In this document: positions 42,831-52,885 of the stretch, in pieces
How positions within the stretch are numbered: the first letter of the stretch is position 1
How the letters are laid out: each line of letters begins with the position of its first letter
Assembly (NCBI RefSeq): GCF_947387515.1
Contig: NZ_CANDOB010000001.1
Coordinates: 124,001-188,000, forward strand
From: Alkalihalobacillus sp. CinArs1
GTDB lineage: Bacteria > Bacillota > Bacilli > Bacillales > Guptibacillaceae
Reading direction: 5' to 3'
DNA length: 64,000 nucleotides
Made by a program: the position numbers and the translations under genes
Notes under the pieces: model-generated
The model's input: the letters and a program-made list of their open reading frames with translations, nothing else
What the model was told of the DNA's origin: nothing
Database searches by the model: none

Positions 42831-44135
42831 TTATTCTACTGCTTCTTCTTTTCGAAATGAAGGATAATTGATGGTAATTGCCACAATACCAGCGACCGCT
42901 GTAAGAATTGGATAGATTGAATATGGTATGAGTGCTAAAGGCGAGATCGAAGCTAGTCCAGCCGCTGCTAACAACTGTGCGCCGTATGGCAGCATGCCCT
43001 GAACACTTCCAGAAAATATATCAAGAATACTTGCGGACTTTCGAGCATCAACTTGATACTCTTCTGAGATGTTCTTCGCGAGTGGTCCACCCATTATGAT
43101 TGATATCGTGTTATTTGCCGTTGATAAGTCTAAAACCGTAGCGAGCCCAGCGATACCAAACTCGGCCCCTCTTCTCGATCTCACTCGATGAAGAATTTTA
43201 TCGAGAACGTACTGAACGCCTCCATTATATCGGATAACCTCGATCATCCCACCAATAATCAATGCGATCATGGCGAGATCTTCCATCCCTTTAATGCCAT
43301 CCGTTACCGTAGAAACGAGCCCACTTAAACCAAACGTCCCGTTAAATAAGCCCACAGCACCTGCGAACAATGTCCCACTAACGAGTACGATCAGTACATT
43401 CACGCCTGCAATCGCTGCGATCAATACGCCAAGGTATGGGAGTACTGTGATAAAATCAAATGATTTACCTCCACTTACTGTCGCGCTTTCCCCTACCGTT
43501 AAGAATCCATATATAATGGCAGTAATAATTGCAGCCGGTAAAACGATGAAAAAGTTCACTTTGAACTTATCTTTCATTTTCGTGTTTTGCGTCCGAACAG
43601 CTGCAATCGTCGTATCCGAAATCATCGAGAGGTTATCTCCAAACATCGCTCCTCCGATGACCGCTGACAATGTCAAAGCTACAGGAATCCCTGATTGCTC
43701 TGCAATTCCAATTCCAATCGGAGCCAATGCTACGATCGTTCCCATCGACGTCCCCATCGATATCGAAATAAAGCATCCGATTAAAAATAAACCAACAACG
43801 AGAAGGCTTGCTGGTAATATCGAGATGCCGAGATTCACAATCGAATCTACTGCACCTATCTTCTTGGCTGTTTCAGCGAATGCTCCCGCTAATAAAAAAA
43901 CAAGAATCATTAAGATGATATTGGAGTTCCCTGCTCCTCTACAAAACACCTCGACCTTTGTCATGAAGCTTTCTTTCCTATTCATCGCAAGTGCAACGCC
44001 TGCAGCGATCAGTGAAGCAAGCACAACAGGCATGCTATAAAAATCTTTTGTTACAACTGCCGTTCCAATAAAAAGTAAAATAAATATACCGAGTGGAAGC
44101 AGCGCAAAGCCGTTCCCTTTTATGTCTTTGTCCAT
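42831..44135 (-). CDS. metT: MetT-type methionine transporter (NhaC family)
   Basis: A 434-residue secondary transporter of the Na+/H+ antiporter NhaC superfamily with about eleven hydrophobic segments and the family phrases SMGTSMGTIVALAPIG and GGAMFGDNLSMISDTTIAA. By sequence alone it would be called an antiporter. However, its leader is a SAM-I riboswitch, and NhaC-family genes under S-box control have been predicted to be methionine transporters (MetT). The methionine role is therefore an inference from regulation. ATG at 44135 has AAGGAG 7 bases upstream. Confidence 0.78.
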   Translation of the reverse strand: MDKDIKGNGFALLPLGIFILLFIGTAVVTKDFYSMPVVLASLIAAGVALAMNRKESFMTKVEVFCRGAGNSNIILMILVFLLAGAFAETAKKIGAVDSIVNLGISILPASLLVVGLFLIGCFISISMGTSMGTIVALAPIGIGIAEQSGIPVALTLSAVIGGAMFGDNLSMISDTTIAAVRTQNTKMKDKFKVNFFIVLPAAIITAIIYGFLTVGESATVSGGKSFDFITVLPYLGVLIAAIAGVNVLIVLVSGTLFAGAVGLFNGTFGLSGLVSTVTDGIKGMEDLAMIALIIGGMIEVIRYNGGVQYVLDKILHRVRSRRGAEFGIAGLATVLDLSTANNTISIIMGGPLAKNISEEYQVDARKSASILDIFSGSVQGMLPYGAQLLAAAGLASISPLALIPYSIYPILTAVAGIVAITINYPSFRKEEAVE

Positions 44136-44170
44136 GATGTTTCTCCTTGTTCGTAAAGTTTGTAGCAATC

Positions 44171-44201
44171 AAAAAAGCCCACTTCAAGAGAAGAGGGCTT
44201 T
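44171..44201 (-). terminator. Riboswitch-controlled terminator before metT
   Basis: AAAGCCC (44174-44180) pairs with GGGCTTT (44195-44201), with inner TTC / GAA pairing. It is followed on the minus strand by T6, between the aptamer and the metT start. Confidence 0.85.
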
Positions 44202-44203
44202 CA

Positions 44204-44308
44204 CTCTTATCTCTCAAGATCTCTCTTGCTGGAAGCAGCACCTTTCTGACATATCAGAGGTTGCTGAAGCTTCTCAGGGCCAGTTCCCTCCACTTCTCTT
44301 GATAAGAA
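44204..44308 (-). ncRNA. SAM-I (S-box) riboswitch
   Basis: Minus-strand leader of metT. It begins and ends with the P1 arms CTTATCAAGAG and AGAGATAAG. Inside are the conserved GGAGGGAACTGGCCC, GAAGCTTCAGCAACC and GGTGCTGCTTCCAGC segments of the S-box aptamer, in the right order. A terminator follows. High S-adenosylmethionine should stop transcription of the transporter. Confidence 0.95.
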
Positions 44309-44329
44309 CTATTCGATTTAGTGTTATGA

Positions 44330-44359
44330 AGTTTATCACGCATTATTCTTTTTCGTCAA
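44330..44359 (-). promoter_or_regulatory. SigA promoter of metT
   Basis: On the minus strand TTGACG (44354-44359), 18 bases, TAAACT (44330-44335), just upstream of the riboswitch. Confidence 0.65.
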
Positions 44360-44364
44360 GAAAA

Positions 44365-44391
44365 AAGTCGAATCGTGTCGCTCTTCGACTT
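44365..44391 (-). terminator. Terminator overlapping the hydrolase stop codon
   Basis: AAGTCGAA and TTCGACTT form an 8-base stem, followed on the minus strand by T6. The upstream arm includes part of the stop codon of the gene at 44390. Confidence 0.7.
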
Positions 44392-45229
44392 ATGCCTGAA
44401 TAAATTTCTGAATGTCTCTTAAAATCGAACGAGGCTGCTCTTCCGGAAGAAGGTGACCCGTCTTTTCGTATACGATCAGCTCTGAATTCGGCAGATCTTC
44501 TGCCAACCGTTTTCCAATTTGAAGCGGTACAACTCGATCATGCTCCCCCCATATCAGTAAACTCGGCGTATGAATTCTTCTCAATTCTTCTTGTGATAAA
44601 TCCCCTTCACGATCTCGAATCATTCGTACGAGAGAACGGAAAATCCCTTCATGAAAGAAAGGCTGAACATACCCATCCACCATCTCTTCATCGATTAAAT
44701 TCGGATCGTAAACGCAGTTCACCAAATTCCCTTTTGCTCCTTTTCGCGAAAGCCAGCGCTTTAAATACATTGAGAAAAAGGGCAAATAAGAGGAATACAC
44801 TAAACTCTGCCTCGCTTTTTCAAGGTAGCCTGAACTACTGAGCAAAATGTTTTTCTTAACTAGGTCTTCATCGATACTTGCGGCTCTTAATGCCACTTGC
44901 CCTCCCATCGAATGACCGATCATAACGGTTTCGTCAATACTTAGCCGCTCGAGTAGTTCGATCACGACTTCCGCAAAGTTTTGATAAGAATGAACAAACC
45001 GACTCGATTTTTCACTTCTTCCAAACGGCGGGAGATCAACGGCTACAATCGTGTAATGCTTTGAAAGCAAGGGAATCAACCGTCGATAACTAAAAGTCGA
45101 AGATAAAAACCCATGCAGTAATGTTAGTACAGGACGGTCGGACGTCACTTCGTTCTCATGATATTCATAGTGAATATCGATTCCTTTTATGTTTTCCTTA
45201 TAATGTTTGAGACTCTCTACAGATAGCAT
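44390..45229 (-). CDS. Alpha/beta hydrolase
   Basis: A 279-residue alpha/beta-hydrolase-fold enzyme. The nucleophile elbow GHSMGG (about residue 103), the acid in WGEHDRVVP and the histidine in KTGHLLPEEQP give a complete triad. The oxyanion-hole segment LLHGFLSS precedes them. The substrate range (esters, epoxides, lactones) cannot be read from sequence. ATG at 45229 was chosen because the upstream GTG overlaps the ribosome binding site. Monocistronic. Confidence 0.83.
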   Translation of the reverse strand: MLSVESLKHYKENIKGIDIHYEYHENEVTSDRPVLTLLHGFLSSTFSYRRLIPLLSKHYTIVAVDLPPFGRSEKSSRFVHSYQNFAEVVIELLERLSIDETVMIGHSMGGQVALRAASIDEDLVKKNILLSSSGYLEKARQSLVYSSYLPFFSMYLKRWLSRKGAKGNLVNCVYDPNLIDEEMVDGYVQPFFHEGIFRSLVRMIRDREGDLSQEELRRIHTPSLLIWGEHDRVVPLQIGKRLAEDLPNSELIVYEKTGHLLPEEQPRSILRDIQKFIQA

Positions 45230-45318
45230 CTGACAGTTCACTCCGTATACTAGTTTGTACGTATTTTACCCCTTTTCGCTGAGGAAAAACGTCTTCAGTT
45301 GTGGGGAGTGTTACCATC

Positions 45319-45651
45319 TTAGTCGCCTTCACCGATATGCACGAGGCTTGCAAACGGAATGTTCTGCCTCTTCTCATCTAGGTCAACAATTCGCAATTCT
45401 TTATTGAGCTGGTCGATATAATGAACATATCCTGTCAACACATTCTTCGTACCGTTCTTGAAGTAGTGAAATGTAAGCGGCTGGTGAAAGGCCATCGCTT
45501 CGCAAATGGTGTCGTTCATCTCCTCCATCTTCTGCTCATCAAGCTCAGGCTGTTCTCTTCTCCGATCTTCTTCTTTCCATTCTCTTAACTCTTTAACATG
45601 CTCTGGTAACATCATCGATGTCCATTTGATATTTCCTCGGTCACGAATCAT
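45319..45651 (-). CDS. YolD-like protein
   Basis: A 110-residue protein of the YolD family (RDRGNIKWTSMMLPEHV at the start, GYVHYIDQLNKELRIVD near the end), which typically accompanies Y-family polymerases of the UvrX/YqjW group. It lies 15 bases after the polymerase gene, so it should be SOS-induced with it. Molecular role not established. Confidence 0.85.
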   Translation of the reverse strand: MIRDRGNIKWTSMMLPEHVKELREWKEEDRRREQPELDEQKMEEMNDTICEAMAFHQPLTFHYFKNGTKNVLTGYVHYIDQLNKELRIVDLDEKRQNIPFASLVHIGEGD

Positions 45652-45666
45652 CTTATCAACCCCTTT

Positions 45667-46923
45667 CTATGCTTTGTGACCTCCGACAAGCTTACTTCGA
45701 TGCAATGCTGTACCGGCTTTCGTATAGGAAACAGCGCGAAGCAGAGAATCGGATCCGTATTTCTCCCGTATCGAATCCATTACGTATCCAAGGTCTCGTT
45801 GCTTCGGCCGTTTCATATTGAAAAGGTCGAGCTGCACTTCCTCGTCATCACAAATATTTGAAAGAGCGATTGAAATTTTCCGAACCGTTTGCCCTCTATA
45901 AAATTCCTGAAAAAGCTGCAAGCACACGTTATAGATTTCAAGTGTGATGGAAGTGGGGCTATCGATGCTTTTCGACCTGTGAAAACCACCGCCTCCTTCG
46001 TCTTTACTATAGCCGATCCCGAGGCTGATCGTACGCCCCGCTTTCCCGGCTCTCCTCGCACGCCTCGCTACTTCTTCACTCATTTCCAAAATAACGTGTT
46101 TGATTTCTTTTTGTTCGTGATAATCCCGCAGTAGAATCTGACTTTTACCAAAGCTAATCTGTCCCTGCATAATCGGAGCTCCAATGTCGGAAAGGTCTAC
46201 TCCCCATGCATGGTGATAGAGCTGATTACCCATCACTCCGAATTTTTGTTCAAGAAGATGTAGCGGGTATTTTGCGAGCTGCTCAACATTCATAATTCCC
46301 ATCCGATTTAAAGTGTGCTCGAGACGCGGACCGATCCCCCACATCTTACTTAGAGGCGAAATGGACCAGAGCTTCTCAGGAATATCCTCATACGTCCATT
46401 CAGCAACGCCATACTTCTTGGCCTCTAAATCCAGACAAAGCTTCGCCATCAGCATATTAGGACCTATACCGATCGCACATGGTAAACCGAACGTTTCACT
46501 GATTTCTTTCCTGATTTTATTAGCCGTCTCAAAGCGTCCTCCCCAAAGACGCTCAGTCCCGTCGATTTGAAGAAAAGATTCATCCACGCTGTACGTATGG
46601 ATACACTCTTTTGGAACATACCGATGAAATAACCTTGTGATCTCCATCGATTGCTTCAAATAGGATGACATTCTTGCATTCACGATATGAATACGGGGAT
46701 CATCAGGAATTTCAAAAAGCCTGTTTCCTGTTCGGATATTAAAATCTTTTTTTAGTGCAGGCGAGGCCGCTAAAACAACACTACCCTGACGCTCCGTATC
46801 TCCCACGACAGCAAGATGACACGTTAAGGGATCGAGCCCCATCTCGACCGCAGAACAGCTCGCATAAAAACTTTTCATATCAACACACAAAATGGTTTTC
46901 TTTTTTAACGTTGAATAATCCAC
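45667..46923 (-). CDS. Y-family DNA polymerase (UvrX/YqjW type)
   Basis: A 418-residue lesion-bypass polymerase. The catalytic acidic residues D15 (LCVDMKSFYASC) and D114-E115 (YSVDESFLQID) are intact, followed by the thumb and little-finger regions. The HhH-like IGPRLEHTLNRMGI motif is present, as is the QLDLF phrase near the C-terminus (VQLDLFNM), a beta-clamp-binding motif. The GTG at 46923, 8 bases after GGAG, fits better than upstream in-frame codons. It is transcribed with the yolD-like gene from a promoter bearing LexA boxes. UvrX and YqjW are paralogues, so no symbol is given. Confidence 0.88.
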   Translation of the reverse strand: MDYSTLKKKTILCVDMKSFYASCSAVEMGLDPLTCHLAVVGDTERQGSVVLAASPALKKDFNIRTGNRLFEIPDDPRIHIVNARMSSYLKQSMEITRLFHRYVPKECIHTYSVDESFLQIDGTERLWGGRFETANKIRKEISETFGLPCAIGIGPNMLMAKLCLDLEAKKYGVAEWTYEDIPEKLWSISPLSKMWGIGPRLEHTLNRMGIMNVEQLAKYPLHLLEQKFGVMGNQLYHHAWGVDLSDIGAPIMQGQISFGKSQILLRDYHEQKEIKHVILEMSEEVARRARRAGKAGRTISLGIGYSKDEGGGGFHRSKSIDSPTSITLEIYNVCLQLFQEFYRGQTVRKISIALSNICDDEEVQLDLFNMKRPKQRDLGYVMDSIREKYGSDSLLRAVSYTKAGTALHRSKLVGGHKA

Positions 46924-46955
46924 CTTCACCACTCCTTTCAAATAATCGAAAACAA

Positions 46956-46969
46956 GAACACTAGTTCTG
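46956..46969. promoter_or_regulatory. LexA (SOS) box, downstream site
   Basis: AGAACACTAGTTCT keeps the core GAAC-N4-GTTC of the Bacillus LexA consensus CGAACN4GTTCG. It is located between the promoter and the polymerase start. Confidence 0.75.
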
Positions 46970-46984
46970 TATATCTATACCCGT

Positions 46985-47014
46985 ATTTTACCCGAATATA
47001 CGTTCGTATATCAA
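46985..47014 (-). promoter_or_regulatory. Promoter of the polymerase operon with LexA box in the spacer
   Basis: On the minus strand TTGATA (47009-47014), 18 bases, TAAAAT (46985-46990). The spacer contains CGAATATACGTTCG (46993-47006), one mismatch from the LexA consensus. The gap 46924-47263 holds this promoter, the LexA boxes and, farther on, the protease promoter. Confidence 0.75.
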
Positions 47015-47176
47015 TAAGTACTTTCTTCCAACCAAAAGATGTAGAGGTGACCAACCCAAGAGAATTAGCGATTTCTTCCGATTCGCATCATCCCTGCCTA
47101 ACATCAAGGACTGATACATTAGTCCTAAAAGCTTCATTGCCTAGGTCTATAGATTCACAACCAATTAACTTAAAGT

Positions 47177-48907
<1,731 letters not shown>

Positions 48908-48915
48908 GGCATTTT

Positions 48916-48941
48916 CAGGTAGCTTTTCTTAAAGCTACCTG
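48916..48941 (+). terminator. Terminator of the protease gene
   Basis: CAGGTAGCTTT (48916-48926) pairs with AAAGCTACCTG (48931-48941), followed by TTTTC. Confidence 0.8.
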
Positions 48942-49007
48942 TTTTCATGTTTTAGTAAAGAGATAGCGGGAATGATGACGTTAAATTATTTGCAAGGAGG
49001 ATAACAC

Positions 49008-49811
49008 ATGCAGCTATTCAAGGAAGACGCTTTAAATAACCAACATATCTTGATCACTGGAGCTACCGGTGGAATCGGATATGTGACAGCGAAAGTAGCG
49101 GTACAAACAGGTGCAGCCGTAACGATTACAGGACGTAATGAAAAAAAGCTTTCAGAATTACAAAAAGAATGCGAGGAACTAGTGGAGAGTACAAACGTCA
49201 CGAGTATTGTTGCTGACCTAACGAACGCAGAAGATCGTTCGCATCTTATCAAGAAAGCTGCAAAGGAAAACGGACCGATCACTGGACTCGTAAATTCAGC
49301 AGGTATTGGCGGTGGAGATACGCTAGATCACTTACAGGAAGAAGATTTACGTAACGTGATGGAGCTGAACTACACTGCTACAGTGCTTCTTACGCAGCTC
49401 GTTTATAACCACATGCGTAACGAGGGTAAAAAAGGTGGAATCGTGAACCTCTCTTCACTTTCAGGATTAAGAGGTACATACGGAAACACAGCATACAGCG
49501 CATCAAAATTCGCAATAACTGGATTCACACAATCATTCGCCCACGAAGCGATCAAGCACGGCATTCGCGTTAACGCCGTATGCCCTGGATTTGTCGACAC
49601 CGAAATGGGAAGAAATGCAATAGAAGCTAAAGGAAAGCGGGAAGGTAAAAGTTACGAAGAAGAATTACAAGCGGTTGAAGAAGGATTACCTTCTGGACGA
49701 ATCACGCAGCCAGAAGAAGTAGCAAACAGCATCATCTACCTCTTATCGAGCGCATCCGAAAACATTATTGGAGAGTCATTAAAGATCTCTGGTGGTAGTG
49801 TGATGAGATAA
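49008..49811 (+). CDS. Short-chain dehydrogenase/reductase
   Basis: A 267-residue classical SDR. Cofactor motif TGATGGIGY (17-25), NSAG (about 95), catalytic serine in NLSSLSG, and YSASK (Y-x3-K) near residue 165 are present. The C-terminal RITQPEEVANSIIYLLS and GGSV ending resemble 3-oxoacyl-ACP reductases and general dehydrogenases. The extra segment NAIEAKGKREGKSYEEELQ suggests a substrate loop. No neighbour indicates the substrate. AAGGAGG before the ATG. Confidence 0.85.
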   Translation: MQLFKEDALNNQHILITGATGGIGYVTAKVAVQTGAAVTITGRNEKKLSELQKECEELVESTNVTSIVADLTNAEDRSHLIKKAAKENGPITGLVNSAGIGGGDTLDHLQEEDLRNVMELNYTATVLLTQLVYNHMRNEGKKGGIVNLSSLSGLRGTYGNTAYSASKFAITGFTQSFAHEAIKHGIRVNAVCPGFVDTEMGRNAIEAKGKREGKSYEEELQAVEEGLPSGRITQPEEVANSIIYLLSSASENIIGESLKISGGSVMR

Positions 49812-49815
49812 AACA

Positions 49816-49854
49816 AAACAAGGAAGCATCAAAAGGATTGATGCTTCCTTGTTT
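49816..49854. terminator. Bidirectional terminator
   Basis: AACAAGGAAGCATCAA pairs with TTGATGCTTCCTTGTT around a 5-base loop, between converging SDR genes. Confidence 0.88.
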
Positions 49855-50644
49855 ATTTCTGATTAAAAAATCGTCCGCCCACTTTTTCAATTAGACCAGG
49901 GGCTGCGTGATAAATCTTCGCTCCGGCATTCATCCACCCAGGAAGGTTCACTTCTCGTTTGCCTTTTTCAATAGCTGATAAGATCTCACCCGAAACCTTT
50001 TCAGGAGTCAGCATCATTTTTTCTACGTTCTTTGTATAATTGCCACTGCTGTCAGCCACTTCAAAGAAATTAGTCTTAATCGGCCCAGGATTGACGGTCA
50101 TTACGTTGATTCCATAAGGCTTCATCTCTAACCTTAAGCTATTTGAAAACCCAAGGACCGCATGCTTTGTAGCGGAGTAAGCAGCTGATTTAGGTGTCGC
50201 GATTTTTCCAGCTTGTGAAGCAACATTGATGACTAGGCCTTTTTTCGCTTCTACCATGCCTGGTAAAACATTCGCGCAAAATCTCATCAATCCTATGACG
50301 TTCACATCGAACATCGTCTCGATTTCTTTCATATCGGCATCGACGAAATTGTCAAACTTACCGAAGCCAGCGTTATTGATCAGAATGTCGATCGGAGGCA
50401 TTTCTTTTAATAATTGAGGAAGGAGTTGATCAACTCTCTCCCCATCTCCAACATCCATCGGCCATACGGCAGGAGGATAGCCACCTTCCGATTCAATTTG
50501 CTCTTTCAACCTAAGCAACGTTTCCTCGGTTCGCGCGACGAGGATAAGTCTTGCGCCTTCTTTAGCTAAATCCAGAGCTAACTGGCGGCCTATTCCACTT
50601 GAAGCCCCGGTTATAAGTATAACTTTGTTCTTAATATTCTTCAT
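49853..50644 (-). CDS. yqjQ: SDR family oxidoreductase YqjQ-like
   Basis: A 263-residue SDR. Cofactor motif TGASSGIGR (about 12-20), NNAG (about 90), catalytic YSATKHA and the PGPIKTNFF region are intact. The position, 16 bases after the YqjP-like hydrolase and near proI, matches B. subtilis yqjQ. The HAV-type ending (KIYHAAPGLIEKVGGRFF) suggests possible membrane association. Substrate unknown. Confidence 0.8.
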   Translation of the reverse strand: MKNIKNKVILITGASSGIGRQLALDLAKEGARLILVARTEETLLRLKEQIESEGGYPPAVWPMDVGDGERVDQLLPQLLKEMPPIDILINNAGFGKFDNFVDADMKEIETMFDVNVIGLMRFCANVLPGMVEAKKGLVINVASQAGKIATPKSAAYSATKHAVLGFSNSLRLEMKPYGINVMTVNPGPIKTNFFEVADSSGNYTKNVEKMMLTPEKVSGEILSAIEKGKREVNLPGWMNAGAKIYHAAPGLIEKVGGRFFNQK

Positions 50645-50660
50645 GACTCTCTCCTAACGA

Positions 50661-51629
50661 TTATTGATGTCTATAGAGATCGACTTCTCCACTTTTAACT
50701 TGAGTTATCATCCCTTCAGATTGTAAGTAATCTAACTGACCGATGGTCTCAGAAAGAGTAAGACCAATCTGCTTCTTATAAATACCTGGAAACAGCTTTT
50801 GACAAACTTGAAAAGCGGTTAGCGGCTCTTGTTTTAATAACGCTCCAACTTTCTTGGCTCGTTCTTCCTGCTGTCGCAGACGATCCTTGATTAACACCTC
50901 GACATCTTCAATCGGATCACCGTGGCCTGTATAAACAAAAGACGGTGCTAATTCTAGCGTTTTGTAATACGATTCGCGCTGTTGCAGCAGTGGCTTCGGA
51001 CGATTTGGCTCCCCGTTGTACGGAGGCTCCAGTATAGGATTCGATGAGATATTCTTAATGAGGTGATCCCCTGCTATCATCGTTCCAGTCTGTTCATGGA
51101 GAAGAGAAATATGACTCTGTGCATGACCAGGAGTTTCGATTACCTTCCATCCCTTACAGCCAGGAACCTCATCGCCTTCAGTAAGGTGGACATCACACGT
51201 AGCCCGATCTGTAAAGGAGAGATATTCTTTTACATCATGGACATGATGTAAAAAACGATCATGGACGCCCGCACTTTGATAGATGCCTCTCATAAACATC
51301 TCGTGCTCTTGCAAAAAGCTATCTTTCATTTCAAGCCAACGATCATTTTTCCAGTGACCAAGCACGTTCTTACCCATCTCTCTCATCAATCCCGCTAACC
51401 CGATATGATCAGGGTGATGATGTGTTAAAATCACTTGATCAACGTCTTCCAAAGAAAACCCATGGTCCTTCAGCTGCGATACAAGAACTTCTTTCGCTCG
51501 TGATGTTCTGGGACCTGTATCAACCAGTGTTACCGCATCACCCTTGATTAAAAAACAATTCACAGGCCCGACTAAAAATGGCGTCGGTACTGTGAAGGAG
51601 AGTATTTCATCTGCCATCGTCGCATTCAT
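50661..51629 (-). CDS. yqjP: Metallo-beta-lactamase-fold hydrolase YqjP-like
   Basis: A 322-residue MBL-fold hydrolase. The metal motif THHHPDHIG (HxHxDH, about 70-78) and later ligands H (ETPGHAQSH), D (IAGDHLI) and H (TGHGDPI) are present. A C-terminal winged-helix-like domain (TAFQVCQKLFPGIYKKQIGLT) is as in B. subtilis YqjP and LACTB2-like enzymes. It is co-transcribed with yqjQ and divergent from proI, the B. subtilis neighbourhood. Substrate unknown. Confidence 0.82.
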   Translation of the reverse strand: MNATMADEILSFTVPTPFLVGPVNCFLIKGDAVTLVDTGPRTSRAKEVLVSQLKDHGFSLEDVDQVILTHHHPDHIGLAGLMREMGKNVLGHWKNDRWLEMKDSFLQEHEMFMRGIYQSAGVHDRFLHHVHDVKEYLSFTDRATCDVHLTEGDEVPGCKGWKVIETPGHAQSHISLLHEQTGTMIAGDHLIKNISSNPILEPPYNGEPNRPKPLLQQRESYYKTLELAPSFVYTGHGDPIEDVEVLIKDRLRQQEERAKKVGALLKQEPLTAFQVCQKLFPGIYKKQIGLTLSETIGQLDYLQSEGMITQVKSGEVDLYRHQ

Positions 51630-51730
51630 CGCTCCACCGCCTATCCTTGATTTCCTAACTCCATTCTACTCTTCATCCTACTTTTTGTCATTATATCAGT
51701 ATAATTAAGTCAGAAAATTATAAAAACTCA

Positions 51731-51759
51731 TTGACAATTTTTTTAATTCGTAGCATACT
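51731..51759 (+). promoter_or_regulatory. SigA promoter of the proI T-box transcript
   Basis: TTGACA (51731-51736), 17 bases, CATACT (51754-51759), directly upstream of the T-box leader. Confidence 0.8.
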
Positions 51760-51769
51760 ATGTAAAACT

Positions 51770-52012
51770 AAACGACCTTTAGCTACGAACGGGAATAGTA
51801 GAAGTAAAAGCATAGTTCAGAGAGAGGAATCCAAGGGCTGAAAGATTCCTTACTACCTGCAAACTTTGAACCTACCCATGAGCTAGCTGTGGAAACACGG
51901 CCGTCCCCCCACGTTATAGGGGTTTTGAGGATATCTTAGATATCAAATGAAGGTGGTACCACGGATTACGCCCATTCGTCCTTTAACTATAGGATGAGTG
52001 GGCGTTTTAGAT
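51770..52012 (+). ncRNA. T-box leader, proline specifier
   Basis: A tRNA-sensing leader upstream of proI. The T-box antiterminator sequence AAGGTGGTACCACGG is at 51950-51964 and the terminator hairpin (ACGCCCA ... TGGGCGT) at 51968-52005. In Stem I the specifier loop is framed by GGG / CCC and by AGTA opposite GAA. The bases after GAA are CCU, then A, reading as a proline codon, which fits the downstream proline gene. The gap 51630-52034 holds this leader and its promoter. Confidence 0.9.
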
Positions 52013-52034
52013 TGAAAGGAGAGGAAAGGGTATC

Positions 52035-52871
52035 ATGAACTCGCTGCACATAGGTTTTCTCGGAGCCGGATCGATGGCCGAATCGATGATCGAAGGTATG
52101 ATTGCAAAAACATTCATTACGCCAGAGCAAATCATACTGCTAAACCGCATCGATATCAAAAGACTTGAAGATTTACAAGTCAAATATAACGTTGAGACGA
52201 CGCAGGACTATGAAAACATCGTAACGAAGTCGGACGTTATCATTCTGGCTATGAAACCAAAAGATGCCGAGAATGCACTTATGAGCTTAAAGCCTTATGT
52301 TACGGAAAATCACCTGATCATATCTGTTATTGCCGGGATTACAACAACCTATATTGAAGCGTGCATTGGACCGAACATACCAGTGATAAGAGCGATGCCA
52401 AATACATCTGCAGCAATCGGCCTTTCTGCTACAGCTATTTCATCTGGACACTATAGCAACACTGAACAGGAGAGTTTTGCTGCGAGTCTATTCGAAACGA
52501 TCGGCACCATCGTTCATGTGTCAGAAGATCAACTAGACACGGTGACAGGTTTATCTGGAAGCGGCCCTGCATATTTTTACTACATGGTCGAATGTATGGA
52601 GAGAGCAGCGAACCTGAATGGATTAGATAAAGAAACCGCTCGTGACTTAATTATCCAAACGATGACAGGTGCTGCAATGATGTTGAGCCAAACGAAGCAA
52701 TCCCCTTCTCTTCTTAGGGAGAAAGTGACCAGCCCTGGTGGAACTACTCATGCCGGACTGTCGATTTTAAAAAACTATAAGTTCGACGAAGCCGTTCTAG
52801 AAAGCATCACAGGTGCTAGAAAACGTTCAGAAGAACTCGGTCACTCACTCATTAAAGAAAAGAGAGTGTAA
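52035..52871 (+). CDS. proI: Pyrroline-5-carboxylate reductase ProI
   Basis: Reduces pyrroline-5-carboxylate to proline with NADPH, the last step of proline synthesis. The 278 residues have the Rossmann motif GFLGAGSMAE (8-17) and the C-terminal P5CR signature (VTSPGGTTHAGLSIL, about 235-249). The gene sits next to yqjP/yqjQ, as B. subtilis proI (yqjO) does, and is controlled by a proline-type T-box, so it belongs to the anabolic route. Confidence 0.93.
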   Translation: MNSLHIGFLGAGSMAESMIEGMIAKTFITPEQIILLNRIDIKRLEDLQVKYNVETTQDYENIVTKSDVIILAMKPKDAENALMSLKPYVTENHLIISVIAGITTTYIEACIGPNIPVIRAMPNTSAAIGLSATAISSGHYSNTEQESFAASLFETIGTIVHVSEDQLDTVTGLSGSGPAYFYYMVECMERAANLNGLDKETARDLIIQTMTGAAMMLSQTKQSPSLLREKVTSPGGTTHAGLSILKNYKFDEAVLESITGARKRSEELGHSLIKEKRV

Positions 52872-52885
52872 GCACGACTGCCATG

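Noticed and set aside
43270-44040. 256-codon plus-strand frame opposite metT
   Set aside because: Long only because it is antisense to a gene for a hydrophobic membrane protein; composition is typical of an antisense shadow.
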